IMG/VR virus record: IMGVR_UViG_3300010885_070871
Span: 16,923-80,922 of that record
Reading direction: 5' to 3' (one strand)
Source of the DNA: a virus
Length of the DNA stretch: 64,000 bases
The position numbers and the translations under genes were made by a program. This document shows, piece by piece, positions 34,701 through 42,941 of the stretch. Each line of letters starts with the position of its first letter. Within the stretch, counting starts at the first letter, position 1. The notes beneath the pieces were generated by a model. It was not told the origin of the DNA and ran no database searches. It saw only the letters and a list, made by a program, of their open reading frames with translations.

Positions 34701-36997
34701 TTGGACTTCTTCCTTATCCGAATGGTTTACCCCCTATAGAAAATACAGCATTTTTTCTAGGCGGAGGTCCAAGTGTTAGATTAGGATTTAAGTATTGGCC
34801 TGTTGGATATCTTCCTCCTGCTTTTATTCCACTTCCTGTTCCTAATCCTGTGGATGGACAACCTTATATAAGAATACCTCTTCCTATGATATGGACTATA
34901 ATAGATCCTATCGTAATACCATTACCTTTAAATTTAGGAACGCTTATAATTTTCATTCCTTTCATAGGAGGATTTATGCCAACCCCTTTATTCTTTATAA
35001 AAGAAAATGTAAATGGAACATCATTCTTTTTAACTGGTTTGAGAGGACCTAGATTTATTCCTAGAAAATCTGATCCTAAAATTAATGACCCTACTGAAAA
35101 AATAAAACAAGCAATATCTTTTGGGTTCCCTGATAAACTAGTACCTTTACCTGGATTTGGCTCCGATAATATTGATTCTCTTCCTAGAATATTAGAAGAT
35201 ATAAAATCCAATATTACAAAAATAATGGATAATATTCCTCCTCCTAGTAATTTAGAACCACTTAGAACATTACAAGAAAAAGAGTTATCTATAAAGAATA
35301 GTATATCTAGTAAAATAAAAGATTATAATAAAAAAGCAGCTTTATTGGATGATCCTGAACCTAATTTAGATGGTGAAAGAAATCAACTTAATTCTATAAT
35401 AGCTGAAAGAAAATCTGTTCTTGCAAAAATAATATCAAACTATATAAGTAAAGGTGTACCTAATCCCAAAACTATAAGTTATCCAAAAGATAAGGACAAC
35501 TTAAAAATTGATATTCCGGGTAAGGTTAAATCTATTATTGATTTGGCTCAGCAGAAGTCTAGCTTAGTTCCTTTGAAACCCCCTCCTACCATAGATATGA
35601 AGGATTATTTTAAAGATATTCTTAAAAATACTAAAATACCAACACCTTCAGAATATGATTTAGAAAATGAAAATGTTTCTAATAATAACAGGATAGTTGT
35701 TAAAGTGAACCAGGATCCTAGAAATATGAATGAGGAAGAATTTAAGGCATTTACTAAAAAAGTAAAACAACCTTGTATTGAATTCACTAAATATATGGTT
35801 AGTGGAAACGGAGCTTCTGTAATAAAAGAAAAAAGAAAAGGTGCATTCTCTTCTTTAGAGTTTACACAATTTCAAGGAATTTTTCAATTTCCAGATCCTA
35901 CCGTATTAGATCCACCTCCAGGGGGATTAAGTTTTTCTAAAATTCCTAATCCTTTAGTTGATCAAGTTACAAAGGTTATGACTAATGGAATTTCTAGTGC
36001 ACCTTTTAAACCATCTGATTTTACTAAATATGTTAGATCAGACGAAAATGGAAATCCTGTGGTTGCGTTAAGAGTAAAAGATATAAAAAAAATAGTTTCT
36101 AGTAAAATAGGTTTAAGCAAGAAAAAAGCAGGTGAGGCAGATAGACCGATGGATCAAATAAATTCACTAGTAACTAATTTTCCTTTCCCTGCAGGTCCTT
36201 TAGCTTCTTCACAAGCTCTAGGACAATCATTTGGGAGTGCAATAGCTCTTTTTGAAATACCTACTGCTTTTCCGGTAAAACAAGATCAAATATCACAATC
36301 TCCTTTAGCAGGAGGTCTTGTACAAATTGCTATACCAGGAGCAGTAATAAAACAATTCTTAAGTAAAGCAGTTGAGGAATTATTAAAAAAAGGAGACGGT
36401 TTTGATAAATATTTTCCTGAGATAAATGATCCTAATTCCACTAAATTTACTAACCTAGATCCTAATGATATCCAGAAAATGGTTAGAACTATGATGGAGG
36501 ATTTTCTTAATCCAGATTCAACTAGTATACCTGATTTTTTAAAAATAACACAAATACCAATTCTTCCAAAATCGAGACCAACTGATGTTTTAGAACAGGT
36601 ATTAATAGGATTAGGGGTTCCTCCTCCTGCTAGAATAGTTTATAGTTTAATCTGGAAATATTTTAAAGGACTTCCTAAATCACCTCTTCCGGAAGAAGTG
36701 ACCAAACCTATATTCGACGCAGCTGCAAAAATATTAACAAAGATGCCTTGGCCTATAGTTGTTCTTTTGGGTAGAAATGTACTTAATATAATAAATCCAA
36801 TAGCAATGTCTGATGATCTTCCTGCTTGGAGAAGAATGAGTCTTAAAAATGCTTATTATGTTGTTTATCTAGATGAGTTCTTAAGGAGTGCTGCAGATGT
36901 CTCAGGACTATTCAAATTTTTCTTTGGAGATCCAGTGTATCCTATCCCAGAATTACCAAGCGAATTGCAAAAAACATTTAATGTAAAAAAATATTAA
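31715..36997 (+). CDS. Giant structural protein with Cys-rich and Pro-rich hydrophobic segments
   Basis: The 1760-residue protein is the first very large gene of the block. Residues 1-400 are acidic and low-complexity in parts (SSNTNANTNAKKGRSSNG). Residues about 400-900 are helical with coiled-coil tendency. A Cys cluster (SIECPPKCCGAAGSDF) at about 945-960 precedes a hydrophobic, Pro-rich stretch at about 990-1115 (RIPLPMIWTIIDPIVIPLPL, LGTLIIFIPFIGGFMPTPLF). The rest is helical, with repeated P-rich loops. The location after the spike gene suggests a hub-, tape-measure- or membrane-penetration-related function. No family is recognised, and the tape-measure idea is only one option. Confidence 0.6.
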   Translation: MATIEERIDELLSKDIASLSSDQIISIITGESTPQVYVDPQSEEGFNSEADKIGKDVDDLIKSLEPKDPPIPMEEIEKLSCDFEGDELYSEVLLESLKSKDKDLYNLLLNSPDFLEDKEIESIDIGIKTEIPSINKNKASSNTNANTNAKKGRSSNGITKFLNSKNPKLLESLNESLFDKIDPFLFGKPTNAGSKKKRDLNILGFKVPLEFITANGKILHVKLVGPDITIQQAEERVKKSSEAQRKNLKDCETKDVNEKEGAGSNSSTDSSNNQKVNVGGILPNDYETEKYKDYDYDFIRDKKTGEANEDPAIEDDNCNVIAEDPITGDPIVTKESIEGILDEFCDPEPSDLSGLDIELNTGAGSDINSNEEKENEDAQVSEDFSEAQINEIEGCLDSTIVKYEKIDKRTLELARWKNIEKNLEEINYHYEIVWEYQKTLYEEWTGRLSGNQTQTGDGSNLDLAISILTYTDIIRETEREVFFATEDYNTTKKLFLENNNIFTENIFLFTIPETEVSSVELETLFEIKINNDISPINYDQEKQLWPIQDGVNKFISLVENIRFIIIKGSQIDLLNKKIQENTDLRGADIESLENKLGITINIDDLEKAFKDASNWIPYSGFTTERDYAQEIFQSDSFSNNNNNPYRGYGYEFKNLLSKFSVRFSNVAFDYDDVELKMKLSFFTDIGNPLPYKQKQKPNKISLKGTPQPIFKTVSEPDVERIKLGNEYAGNGGLLVNYPKDYFNGNRFLTLKNYKQGEKDIADFYDFINDIISTGKSKTTIVNEIKTKRGILYAQLIEKSASNWLFFTPEERGDNDARNPANLRPASFTAEGEPTPVFVDFWSNYKTKWNEKYLQNKGAFINPEIEKIKVEARKAGLAMGRTVNTDDIRGIRIVENYFDIQKKYEQIQELLLVSAQKIAEIEEAIKPENIEKEFASISCGAGVDPNLSIECPPKCCGAAGSDFKTENFLLSTPPGSDCPSIFSKCWMKQFTKHLTLVGLLPYPNGLPPIENTAFFLGGGPSVRLGFKYWPVGYLPPAFIPLPVPNPVDGQPYIRIPLPMIWTIIDPIVIPLPLNLGTLIIFIPFIGGFMPTPLFFIKENVNGTSFFLTGLRGPRFIPRKSDPKINDPTEKIKQAISFGFPDKLVPLPGFGSDNIDSLPRILEDIKSNITKIMDNIPPPSNLEPLRTLQEKELSIKNSISSKIKDYNKKAALLDDPEPNLDGERNQLNSIIAERKSVLAKIISNYISKGVPNPKTISYPKDKDNLKIDIPGKVKSIIDLAQQKSSLVPLKPPPTIDMKDYFKDILKNTKIPTPSEYDLENENVSNNNRIVVKVNQDPRNMNEEEFKAFTKKVKQPCIEFTKYMVSGNGASVIKEKRKGAFSSLEFTQFQGIFQFPDPTVLDPPPGGLSFSKIPNPLVDQVTKVMTNGISSAPFKPSDFTKYVRSDENGNPVVALRVKDIKKIVSSKIGLSKKKAGEADRPMDQINSLVTNFPFPAGPLASSQALGQSFGSAIALFEIPTAFPVKQDQISQSPLAGGLVQIAIPGAVIKQFLSKAVEELLKKGDGFDKYFPEINDPNSTKFTNLDPNDIQKMVRTMMEDFLNPDSTSIPDFLKITQIPILPKSRPTDVLEQVLIGLGVPPPARIVYSLIWKYFKGLPKSPLPEEVTKPIFDAAAKILTKMPWPIVVLLGRNVLNIINPIAMSDDLPAWRRMSLKNAYYVVYLDEFLRSAADVSGLFKFFFGDPVYPIPELPSELQKTFNVKKY

Positions 36998-37053
36998 TAT
37001 TATGGAAATTTTATCTCCATTTTAAAGTAAAAATAATAATCTAAATCAAAAAT

Positions 37054-38163
37054 ATGAGAAATAAAAACTATACCTCTTTTGAATATGAAGAACAAGAAAG
37101 AGAAAAAATGAATCGCCTATATGATATAACTTTTCCAGAGGATACTGGTAATTTTGTTGGTAAAGATATAGAGAGCAACACTTCAGTAGATGTAAGAGTA
37201 ATTAAAGTTGACAATGAAAAAGAAATTGTCATTGCTGAAACTAGATATGGTCAATCTATTGTGATAGATCTTAAAAAAGAAAGAAAAGGAATGAAAAGAT
37301 TTGGTCATTCTGAATTAAATATTAATCCAGGAGATTCAATCGAACTGGTTGTTTACAAAGAGAAGAACGGAAATTTCAGTGGATCAGTTTCTGCAGGATA
37401 TGAGAAAATTTTAAAAAGAGAACTTCACAGATCTGTAAAAGAAGAGAACTGCGCATTTCATGTAAAAGTTACTTCTGTTTGTAATGGAGGATTTATGGTA
37501 GATCTATCTGGTATAGTATGCTTCCTTCCTGGTAGTCTAGCTGCTGCAAACAGGATAATGAATTTTGCCGATTATATCGGAAAAGAACTTACAGTAATGA
37601 CAGAAATTTACGATCAGAAAAGAGATATTTTCGTAGTTTCTTTCAAGAAATACCTTAAAAAAATTATAGATAGCAAAGCTCAGGAATTATCATTCTCTAA
37701 TAAATACGAAGGAACAGTTACAGGTGTTTCTGGAAACATAGTATTTGTTGAATGGGATGAAATATTTACTGGAATTATAAACTTTGATGAGAGCGAAATC
37801 TCTAAAATTTCTGATTACAAATCCGGAGATAAGGTTAGTTTCTATGTAATAGACATAAAAAATCCACAAAGAATAGCAATCTCTTTAACTGAGCCTAATC
37901 ACAAAATGAAATCTTTACAAGATTTAAAGGATTCTTCTTTAGAAAAAGTTGGGGAAGATACAGAAACACAATCTTATAAAGCAGAGATAACTAAGCTTAA
38001 AACATTTGGTGCTTTTGTTAAATTAGAAAATGGATTAAATGGCCTAATAGAAAAAGAAAAACTAAGATTTTCTATGGATCAATATGAGGTAGGACAATCG
38101 TTAGAGTGCTTTATTTCTAGCGTAGATTTATCTAATCTTAAAATCCAACTCGTAGAAAAATAA
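37054..38163 (+). CDS. Ribosomal protein S1-like RNA-binding protein with about four S1/OB domains
   Basis: The 369-residue protein consists of repeated S1-type OB folds: approximately residues 29-105, 125-200, 213-285 and 305-369. The last two are clearest, with KYEGTVTGVSGNIVFVEWDE and SYKAEITKLKTFGAFVKLEN followed by GLNGLIEKEKL. Bacterial S1 (four to six domains) helps the ribosome bind mRNA. A phage-coded copy could favour phage mRNAs, especially where Shine-Dalgarno signals are missing. It is inserted among baseplate genes yet has an own gap upstream and a strong terminator downstream, so it may be regulated separately. RNA binding is well supported; ribosome association is inference. 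Confidence 0.82.
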   Translation: MRNKNYTSFEYEEQEREKMNRLYDITFPEDTGNFVGKDIESNTSVDVRVIKVDNEKEIVIAETRYGQSIVIDLKKERKGMKRFGHSELNINPGDSIELVVYKEKNGNFSGSVSAGYEKILKRELHRSVKEENCAFHVKVTSVCNGGFMVDLSGIVCFLPGSLAAANRIMNFADYIGKELTVMTEIYDQKRDIFVVSFKKYLKKIIDSKAQELSFSNKYEGTVTGVSGNIVFVEWDEIFTGIINFDESEISKISDYKSGDKVSFYVIDIKNPQRIAISLTEPNHKMKSLQDLKDSSLEKVGEDTETQSYKAEITKLKTFGAFVKLENGLNGLIEKEKLRFSMDQYEVGQSLECFISSVDLSNLKIQLVEK

Positions 38164-38186
38164 CATTTATCTTATAAATTTCAAGG

Positions 38187-38224
38187 AAAAGAGTTTTATC
38201 AAAAAGATAAAACTCTTTTTTTGT
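38187..38224 (+). terminator. Strong intrinsic terminator after the S1-like gene
   Basis: A perfect 14-base stem (AAAAGAGTTTTATC with GATAAAACTCTTTT) encloses a 5-base loop and is followed by a T-rich tract. It lies about 25 bases beyond the S1 stop codon and is the clearest terminator in the window. The flanking A/T runs would also allow termination on the minus strand. Confidence 0.9.
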
Positions 38225-38240
38225 TTTATTTTTATTTTTC

Positions 38241-38252
38241 TGAATATATAGA
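38241..38252 (+). promoter_or_regulatory. TGAATATATAGA promoter candidate
   Basis: This 12-mer follows the S1 terminator directly and ends 2 bases before the ATG at 38255. The same 12-mer occurs at 40605-40616. Re-starting transcription right after a terminator is exactly where a promoter is needed. Confidence 0.52.
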
Positions 38253-38254
38253 AT

Positions 38255-39694
38255 ATGAATTTAAGTAGTGTAAACTTTTTTTATTGTGTTAATATTGGAT
38301 TTGAATTTGAGCTTTATAGTGACTTAAATAGGAACGAAATTGCTTTAGATCTAGGGAAGGTATTAGGTAAAAAAATAATGGTATTTTCAAAGTACCACTC
38401 TAGTTTTAAGCCAACTAAGGATATCTTTAAAATAGAACCTGATTATTCAGGAGGATCTAAAATGGTTGAGTTAATAACTGGACCTTTACCTTATTTTGAA
38501 TCTATTCCTATTCTAATAAAAACTTTAAAATGGATAGATGAAAATGGTTACACAGATAAAAAATGTGCTTTTCAGTTTGGAGTAAGTATAGACACTTCAA
38601 TATATCCTGAAATAACTCCTGTTGATAAAATAAACATTCTTAAATTTATACTAGGATTTGATGAGAATGTAATCTATAAAAAATTCCCAGATAGGTACGG
38701 ATCTTTGTATGCTAAATCCATAAAAAGAATTATTCCGTCAAATAGATTTGTGGATCCTACTAATCTTTCTTTCATTGATAAAAATCTTTTTGAAGTTCCT
38801 TTAGAAAAGAATATGGGGATAAACTTCTTAAAAGTACCTGAGGGATATTTTGAGGTTAGGTATTTAGGGGGAAAAGATTACCAGAAGAAATATACATCTA
38901 TAAAAGATGTTATGGACTATATAATAACTTATACATTCCAAGTTTTAGAGACTAATGATGGATTCAGTGAAAATGATCTTAAAATATTAAAATCTTTTCT
39001 TTCTGAAATTTATAAGAATGCTTCAAGTTTTATAGATTCACAAACCTTCCAAAAAAATTATCCTCACTTAAATGTGATGATAGATCTTAAATCTGATCCG
39101 CAAATACTTAGATCTTTTTTCCTTAATGTAAGGGATGTTTTATACGATTTAATAGTTGAAAACAACATTAAAGAAGGAATGATTAACTACGATAGTAATT
39201 TAGGAAAATTCCAAATAAAAGATGTCGAAACACAGAGAGCTTATCTTTTAAAAGATTATGACATATTAGATTCTAAAATATCTGGAAACATTCTTAATTG
39301 TAGACTTTTTGGTTGTAACTTGAGTAATTCAACTATAGAAGATTCAGATTTAATTACTACTAATGAGATTGATAAATCTAAGATAATTAACACAGATGTT
39401 ATGTTTAGTAACACTGTACATGATTCTTATATTGATAACAAAGAAAAAGAAATAAACTGTGAAGTTTACGGAGGAATTATTAGATCTGGTTATATTGGAA
39501 AACTTGCTACAATTTCACCTGAAACTGAAGTCGTTGACGATGCTTCAGATGATAAAAAAATGAAGGGAACATTAAAGAAAAATTTATTTCCTAACCGAAA
39601 TGATAAAGGTTCAATCCCCGCACAAATAAAGTTTAGTGACAACAATGCTAAGCCTTCAGGTATTCCTGGTATAAATTTTAAACAAAATAATTAA
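38255..39694 (+). CDS. Amidoligase-like (glutamine-synthetase-fold) protein with C-terminal pentapeptide-like repeats
   Basis: The 479-residue protein has an N-terminal half resembling the putative amidoligase family (PF12224-type COOH-NH2 ligases). IGFEFELY supplies the E-x-E metal site. IEPDYSGGSKMVELITGPLP recalls the D-x-S-x-E-[LI]-x-[ST]-x-P block, followed by a helix and AFQFGVSIDTS, where the family has G-x-H-V-H. The usual His pair is replaced (QFGVSID), so activity is uncertain. Residues about 345-420 show repeated [NS]-x-x-[LIF]-x-x-[CSN] spacing (NILNCRLFGCNLSNSTIEDS), suggesting a right-handed beta-helix. It starts a new transcription block after the S1 terminator. A virion role is inferred from its neighbours. 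Confidence 0.55.
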   Translation: MNLSSVNFFYCVNIGFEFELYSDLNRNEIALDLGKVLGKKIMVFSKYHSSFKPTKDIFKIEPDYSGGSKMVELITGPLPYFESIPILIKTLKWIDENGYTDKKCAFQFGVSIDTSIYPEITPVDKINILKFILGFDENVIYKKFPDRYGSLYAKSIKRIIPSNRFVDPTNLSFIDKNLFEVPLEKNMGINFLKVPEGYFEVRYLGGKDYQKKYTSIKDVMDYIITYTFQVLETNDGFSENDLKILKSFLSEIYKNASSFIDSQTFQKNYPHLNVMIDLKSDPQILRSFFLNVRDVLYDLIVENNIKEGMINYDSNLGKFQIKDVETQRAYLLKDYDILDSKISGNILNCRLFGCNLSNSTIEDSDLITTNEIDKSKIINTDVMFSNTVHDSYIDNKEKEINCEVYGGIIRSGYIGKLATISPETEVVDDASDDKKMKGTLKKNLFPNRNDKGSIPAQIKFSDNNAKPSGIPGINFKQNN

Positions 39695-39695
39695 A

Positions 39696-40475
39696 ATGAC
39701 AGAAGCAGATTTAATCCAAGAAATCAAGGATGAAATATCACATTCTTGTGCACTTCCTTATAATCTTAACGATCAGGAGATAAAAAGGATAATAAAAAGA
39801 GCAAGAGCTTATTTCTATGATAACTATCAGTATTCAGTAGAAGATAGAATATTTGTTTTAGGTAAAGAGCTTTTTTCAACACCTTCTTTTAGAGCAACTA
39901 GACAAATACAATTACCACAGTGTGTTGTTTCTGTTTATGATGTTAGACAAGTTAATGGATCAGGACTTACCGGAACACCAGATAAAGATTTTGGAGATTC
40001 AAAATTATTAGGATCAGAACTTATGCTTTCCCCTTTTGCTGGAGATAACTTAGTTTATAGAACAGTTCTTTACTCGTTTTTTGATTTAGCAAAAGCTTAT
40101 TTATTAGAAAGCTATGCCTTTAATTATAATAAGAATACCAAAAAATTAACTATAAATGGTAGAGATCCAGCAAGAACTACTTCGACAGCAGGTGGATCAG
40201 ATACAACCCTTTTCAGTGGAACTGATGTGGGAATAAGAGCTTATATTGCTATTCCTGAAGAAAGCTTATATGATGATGAATTATTTGTGAGATATTGTCT
40301 TGCAGAAGCAAAAATAAATATTGGTAGATTACTAGGAACATTCGAATACAATCTTCCTGGAGGTGTAAGAATAAACGCAAATAATATACAATCTTTAGGA
40401 ACTGCTGAGAAAACTGAGATTCTTGCAATGATAAAAGACGAAAACACTCCAAGTTATTTCCTTCAATGGAATTAA
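39696..40475 (+). CDS. Virion structural protein (baseplate or neck type)
   Basis: The 259-residue protein opens with an acidic helix (TEADLIQEIKDEISHSC), continues with NDQEIKRIIKRARAYFYDNY, and has a central beta-rich segment with a Ser/Thr/Gly loop (RDPARTTSTAGGSDTTLFSG). The C-terminal part (YDDELFVRYCLAEAKINIGR, TFEYNLPGGVRINANNI) is helical then beta. Gene order immediately before gp25 and gp6 fits a structural role. Length is close to T4 neck protein gp14 (256), but similarity cannot be judged here. It begins one base after the amidoligase-like gene. Confidence 0.55.
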   Translation: MTEADLIQEIKDEISHSCALPYNLNDQEIKRIIKRARAYFYDNYQYSVEDRIFVLGKELFSTPSFRATRQIQLPQCVVSVYDVRQVNGSGLTGTPDKDFGDSKLLGSELMLSPFAGDNLVYRTVLYSFFDLAKAYLLESYAFNYNKNTKKLTINGRDPARTTSTAGGSDTTLFSGTDVGIRAYIAIPEESLYDDELFVRYCLAEAKINIGRLLGTFEYNLPGGVRINANNIQSLGTAEKTEILAMIKDENTPSYFLQWN

Positions 40476-40604
40476 AATTTATACACTATTAGGATATTCA
40501 AGAAGTTTAAAAAAAAGCTTCAGAACTCCTGGGGATTTCTTTTGAATTTTGGATCTACAATGATAAAAGGGAAAAAACAGTAAAATAGCCTTTATTTTCG
40601 ATAC

Positions 40605-40616
40605 TGAATATATAGA
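40605..40616 (+). promoter_or_regulatory. TGAATATATAGA promoter candidate before gp25-like gene
   Basis: The box ends 6 bases before the ATG at 40623 and is identical to the one at 38241-38252. It lies in a 147-base gap that contains no gene. The gap also holds a weak hairpin (GAAGTTT / AAGCTTC, one G-U pair) near 40502-40521. Confidence 0.5.
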
Positions 40617-40622
40617 TTCAAG

Positions 40623-40994
40623 ATGGCAAGATTATCCGAAATTTATCCTAGAAATCCAGACGATCCCAACTACAAAGAAGGGCTTTTACACACTGATGAT
40701 GAATTAGAGATTCTTATCGGTATGATAAAACAGTGTATGTTAACTAGGCCAGGAGAGGTTTTAGGTGATCCCTATTTCGGTATAGATCTAGAAGGATTAA
40801 TTTTTGATCTTAATATTGACCAAGCAACTCTTGAAAGATCAATAAGATTACATCTTTTAACATATGTTCCTATGGCTAATGAGCAATTCGATGTTGATTT
40901 TAAAATTGGATTTTTTAAAGGTGAAACTAGAGATGCTTGTGTTATAGATTTTGCTATAAAAGGAAACCCTTTATTAGGTATTAAAATAATTTAA
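40623..40994 (+). CDS. gp25-like baseplate wedge protein
   Basis: The 123-residue protein matches the gp25/IraD-type baseplate family in size and core: MLTRPGEVLGDPYFGIDLEG then LIFDLNID. This fits the conserved T-x-P-G-E-x-x-x-[DN]-P-x-[FY]-G pattern. gp25 forms the core of the wedge, clamps gp6 dimers and docks the sheath at the baseplate. The gp6-like gene follows one base after its stop, the same order as in many contractile systems. The start follows a TGAATATATAGA box. Confidence 0.88.
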   Translation: MARLSEIYPRNPDDPNYKEGLLHTDDELEILIGMIKQCMLTRPGEVLGDPYFGIDLEGLIFDLNIDQATLERSIRLHLLTYVPMANEQFDVDFKIGFFKGETRDACVIDFAIKGNPLLGIKII

Positions 40995-40995
40995 A

Positions 40996-42693
40996 ATGGA
41001 TTTACTACAAAAAAATAAAGCAAAAATATCAGACCTCATAAGTCAAACTTTTGATCTTATTCAAGCAAGATATTCAACTTCTAATCAATTATTTACAGTT
41101 GCTTCTATCTGGGGACAAATTATTTTTGTTCTTGATAACTTAACTCAGTTTATATTATTCTTTATTGAAGATTCTATTACAGAACTAAATATTAATCAGG
41201 CAACTAGAGAATCCTCGATTTATGGATTAGCAACACTTGCAGGACATAATCCCACAAGATCTATATCTGCTAAGGGAGAAATATTAATAACTTGGAATGG
41301 AAAAAATTTAGAAGATGTTGCAGGTAGTGCAGTTCTTATTCCGAATTATGCTCAGGTAAAATGTACAAACAACGGAAAAACCTATATACTTAAACTAAAT
41401 CAGGAATACGTAAGATTAAATTTAGATCCAACATCTAAATTAAAGGTTCCTATATTAGAGGGTGTCATAAATAAAAATCAGTACACAGGTACAGGTTCTA
41501 AACTACAAAGTTATAATGTTTCATCAAGAGGTACTTCGAATATAGAAAATTTCGAGGTTGAGATTAGAGTAAATGGGGAGGTTTGGAAAAAGTATGATTC
41601 TTTATATGATATACCAAGAAATGCAAAAGGATATCTTGTAAAAAGTTCTTTAATATCCGGAATTGATATATTTTTCGGAACGATAGATTTTGGAACTCCT
41701 CCTGTTGCAGGTTCAGTAATAGAAGTTACTTATTTAGAATGTGCTGGGTCTCAAGGAAATATATTAGTTGAGGATTCTTCTCTCGTTTTATTCAGTTTTG
41801 ATTCAGACGGAACAGATCTTTATGGAAGAAGTATATCTCTTGCTGATGTTCTTCAAGTATCTTGTACGATAGCTCCTCAATTAGGAGCAAATCAAGAATC
41901 TATAGATCTTACAAGATTAATTGCACCAAAAACATCTAGAAGTTTTGTTTTGGCTAATCCAACAAATTACATAACATTTTTTGAAAAATTTGGACAATTT
42001 TCTATAATAGAGGCTTTCACAACATTTGATGATGAGTACATAAGTGACGATAATGTTATTTATATTATTTTAGTTCCTGATATACAGCTAACTTTAAAGA
42101 GCAATGAAACATATTTTGATATTCCATTGTCTAGGTTTAAATTGACTAAACCCCAGATTGATAGAATATATCAATTACTAGATGAAAGTGGACAAAAGAT
42201 AGTTACAACTGTTGTTAAAATAATCGATCCTATAATTATAAAATATGTTGTTAATGTTGCAATAACAATTTTTGAAGGAAACGATCCAGAAACAATAAAA
42301 TCTCAAATAGTAAATATTCTAAGTAACTACTTCTTAAATATAAGAAGAAGGGATAAAATACCAAGATCAGATTTAGTTGCAGCTATAGAAGGAATAGAAG
42401 GAATTGATTCGGTTTCACTTTATTTTGTGGGAGAAAAAAACGAGGCAGCTAAAAGAAGAAATAAAAATTCTCCTGATGTAGGCTTTGATGAATTTGGAGA
42501 TATAGTTATAGGAAAAGACGAGGTAGTAGCTATTTCCGGAGGATGGGAAGATAGAAATGGTGTTTATTATGATTACGGAGCTAGTATGCAAACTCTTTCT
42601 TCTGTTAACATAGATGTTAGATCTATAGTTCCTAATACATATAATACTAGAGTAAATAATATACTTAAGTCAACATTAAAAACTGCAAATTAA
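40996..42693 (+). CDS. gp6-like baseplate wedge protein (baseplate J-type)
   Basis: The 565-residue protein follows gp25 and has the expected plan for gp6/gpJ. The N-terminal helical section (NKAKISDLISQTFDLIQARY, INQATRESSIYGLATLAGHN) is followed by a beta-rich middle (NYAQVKCTNNGKTYILKLNQ, VEIRVNGEVWKKYDSLYD). A C-terminal region includes IKSQIVNILSNYFLNIRRRD, KIPRSDLVAAIEGIEGIDSV and the concluding baseplate segment. The TRESSIYGLATLAG and IPRSDLVAAIEGIEGIDSV segments are characteristic of the family. It forms the iris of the inner baseplate. Length is close to T4 gp6 (660). Confidence 0.82.
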   Translation: MDLLQKNKAKISDLISQTFDLIQARYSTSNQLFTVASIWGQIIFVLDNLTQFILFFIEDSITELNINQATRESSIYGLATLAGHNPTRSISAKGEILITWNGKNLEDVAGSAVLIPNYAQVKCTNNGKTYILKLNQEYVRLNLDPTSKLKVPILEGVINKNQYTGTGSKLQSYNVSSRGTSNIENFEVEIRVNGEVWKKYDSLYDIPRNAKGYLVKSSLISGIDIFFGTIDFGTPPVAGSVIEVTYLECAGSQGNILVEDSSLVLFSFDSDGTDLYGRSISLADVLQVSCTIAPQLGANQESIDLTRLIAPKTSRSFVLANPTNYITFFEKFGQFSIIEAFTTFDDEYISDDNVIYIILVPDIQLTLKSNETYFDIPLSRFKLTKPQIDRIYQLLDESGQKIVTTVVKIIDPIIIKYVVNVAITIFEGNDPETIKSQIVNILSNYFLNIRRRDKIPRSDLVAAIEGIEGIDSVSLYFVGEKNEAAKRRNKNSPDVGFDEFGDIVIGKDEVVAISGGWEDRNGVYYDYGASMQTLSSVNIDVRSIVPNTYNTRVNNILKSTLKTAN

Positions 42694-42694
42694 T

Positions 42695-42940
42695 ATGGAA
42701 AAGAAAAGCTGGTATGAATTCATAAACTCACAAAACGACATTAGATCTAATGTGGGATTTGACTATGAAGGAAAAATATTCGAGAAAACATTATCAAATC
42801 AGGTTTTACGAGGAGATAAAAACAGGATGGATATTATTGAAAGCATGGAAAAAATTGTATATCAATTATTTGAAACTACAAAGTATATTAAAAACTATAT
42901 TAATTATACAGTTCCAAAAAATAATAAGTACGTAAGATAA
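42695..42940 (+). CDS. Small hypothetical protein between gp6- and gp7-like genes
   Basis: The 81-residue protein begins one base after gp6 and ends one base before the next ATG, which supports it as a gene. It is mostly helical (RMDIIESMEKIVYQLFETTK) with a basic C-terminus (VPKNNKYVR). An N-terminal WYEFINSQNDIRS is noted, which resembles the F-x-x-[SN] spacing seen elsewhere but is too weak to group with the capsid-targeting-like set. A small baseplate adapter is possible. Confidence 0.6.
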   Translation: MEKKSWYEFINSQNDIRSNVGFDYEGKIFEKTLSNQVLRGDKNRMDIIESMEKIVYQLFETTKYIKNYINYTVPKNNKYVR

Positions 42941-42941
42941 A

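Noticed and set aside
37001-37025. Short hairpin (ATGGA / TCCAT) followed by TTTTA after the 1760-residue gene
   Set aside because: A five-base stem with a 9-base loop is too weak to call a terminator in this background.
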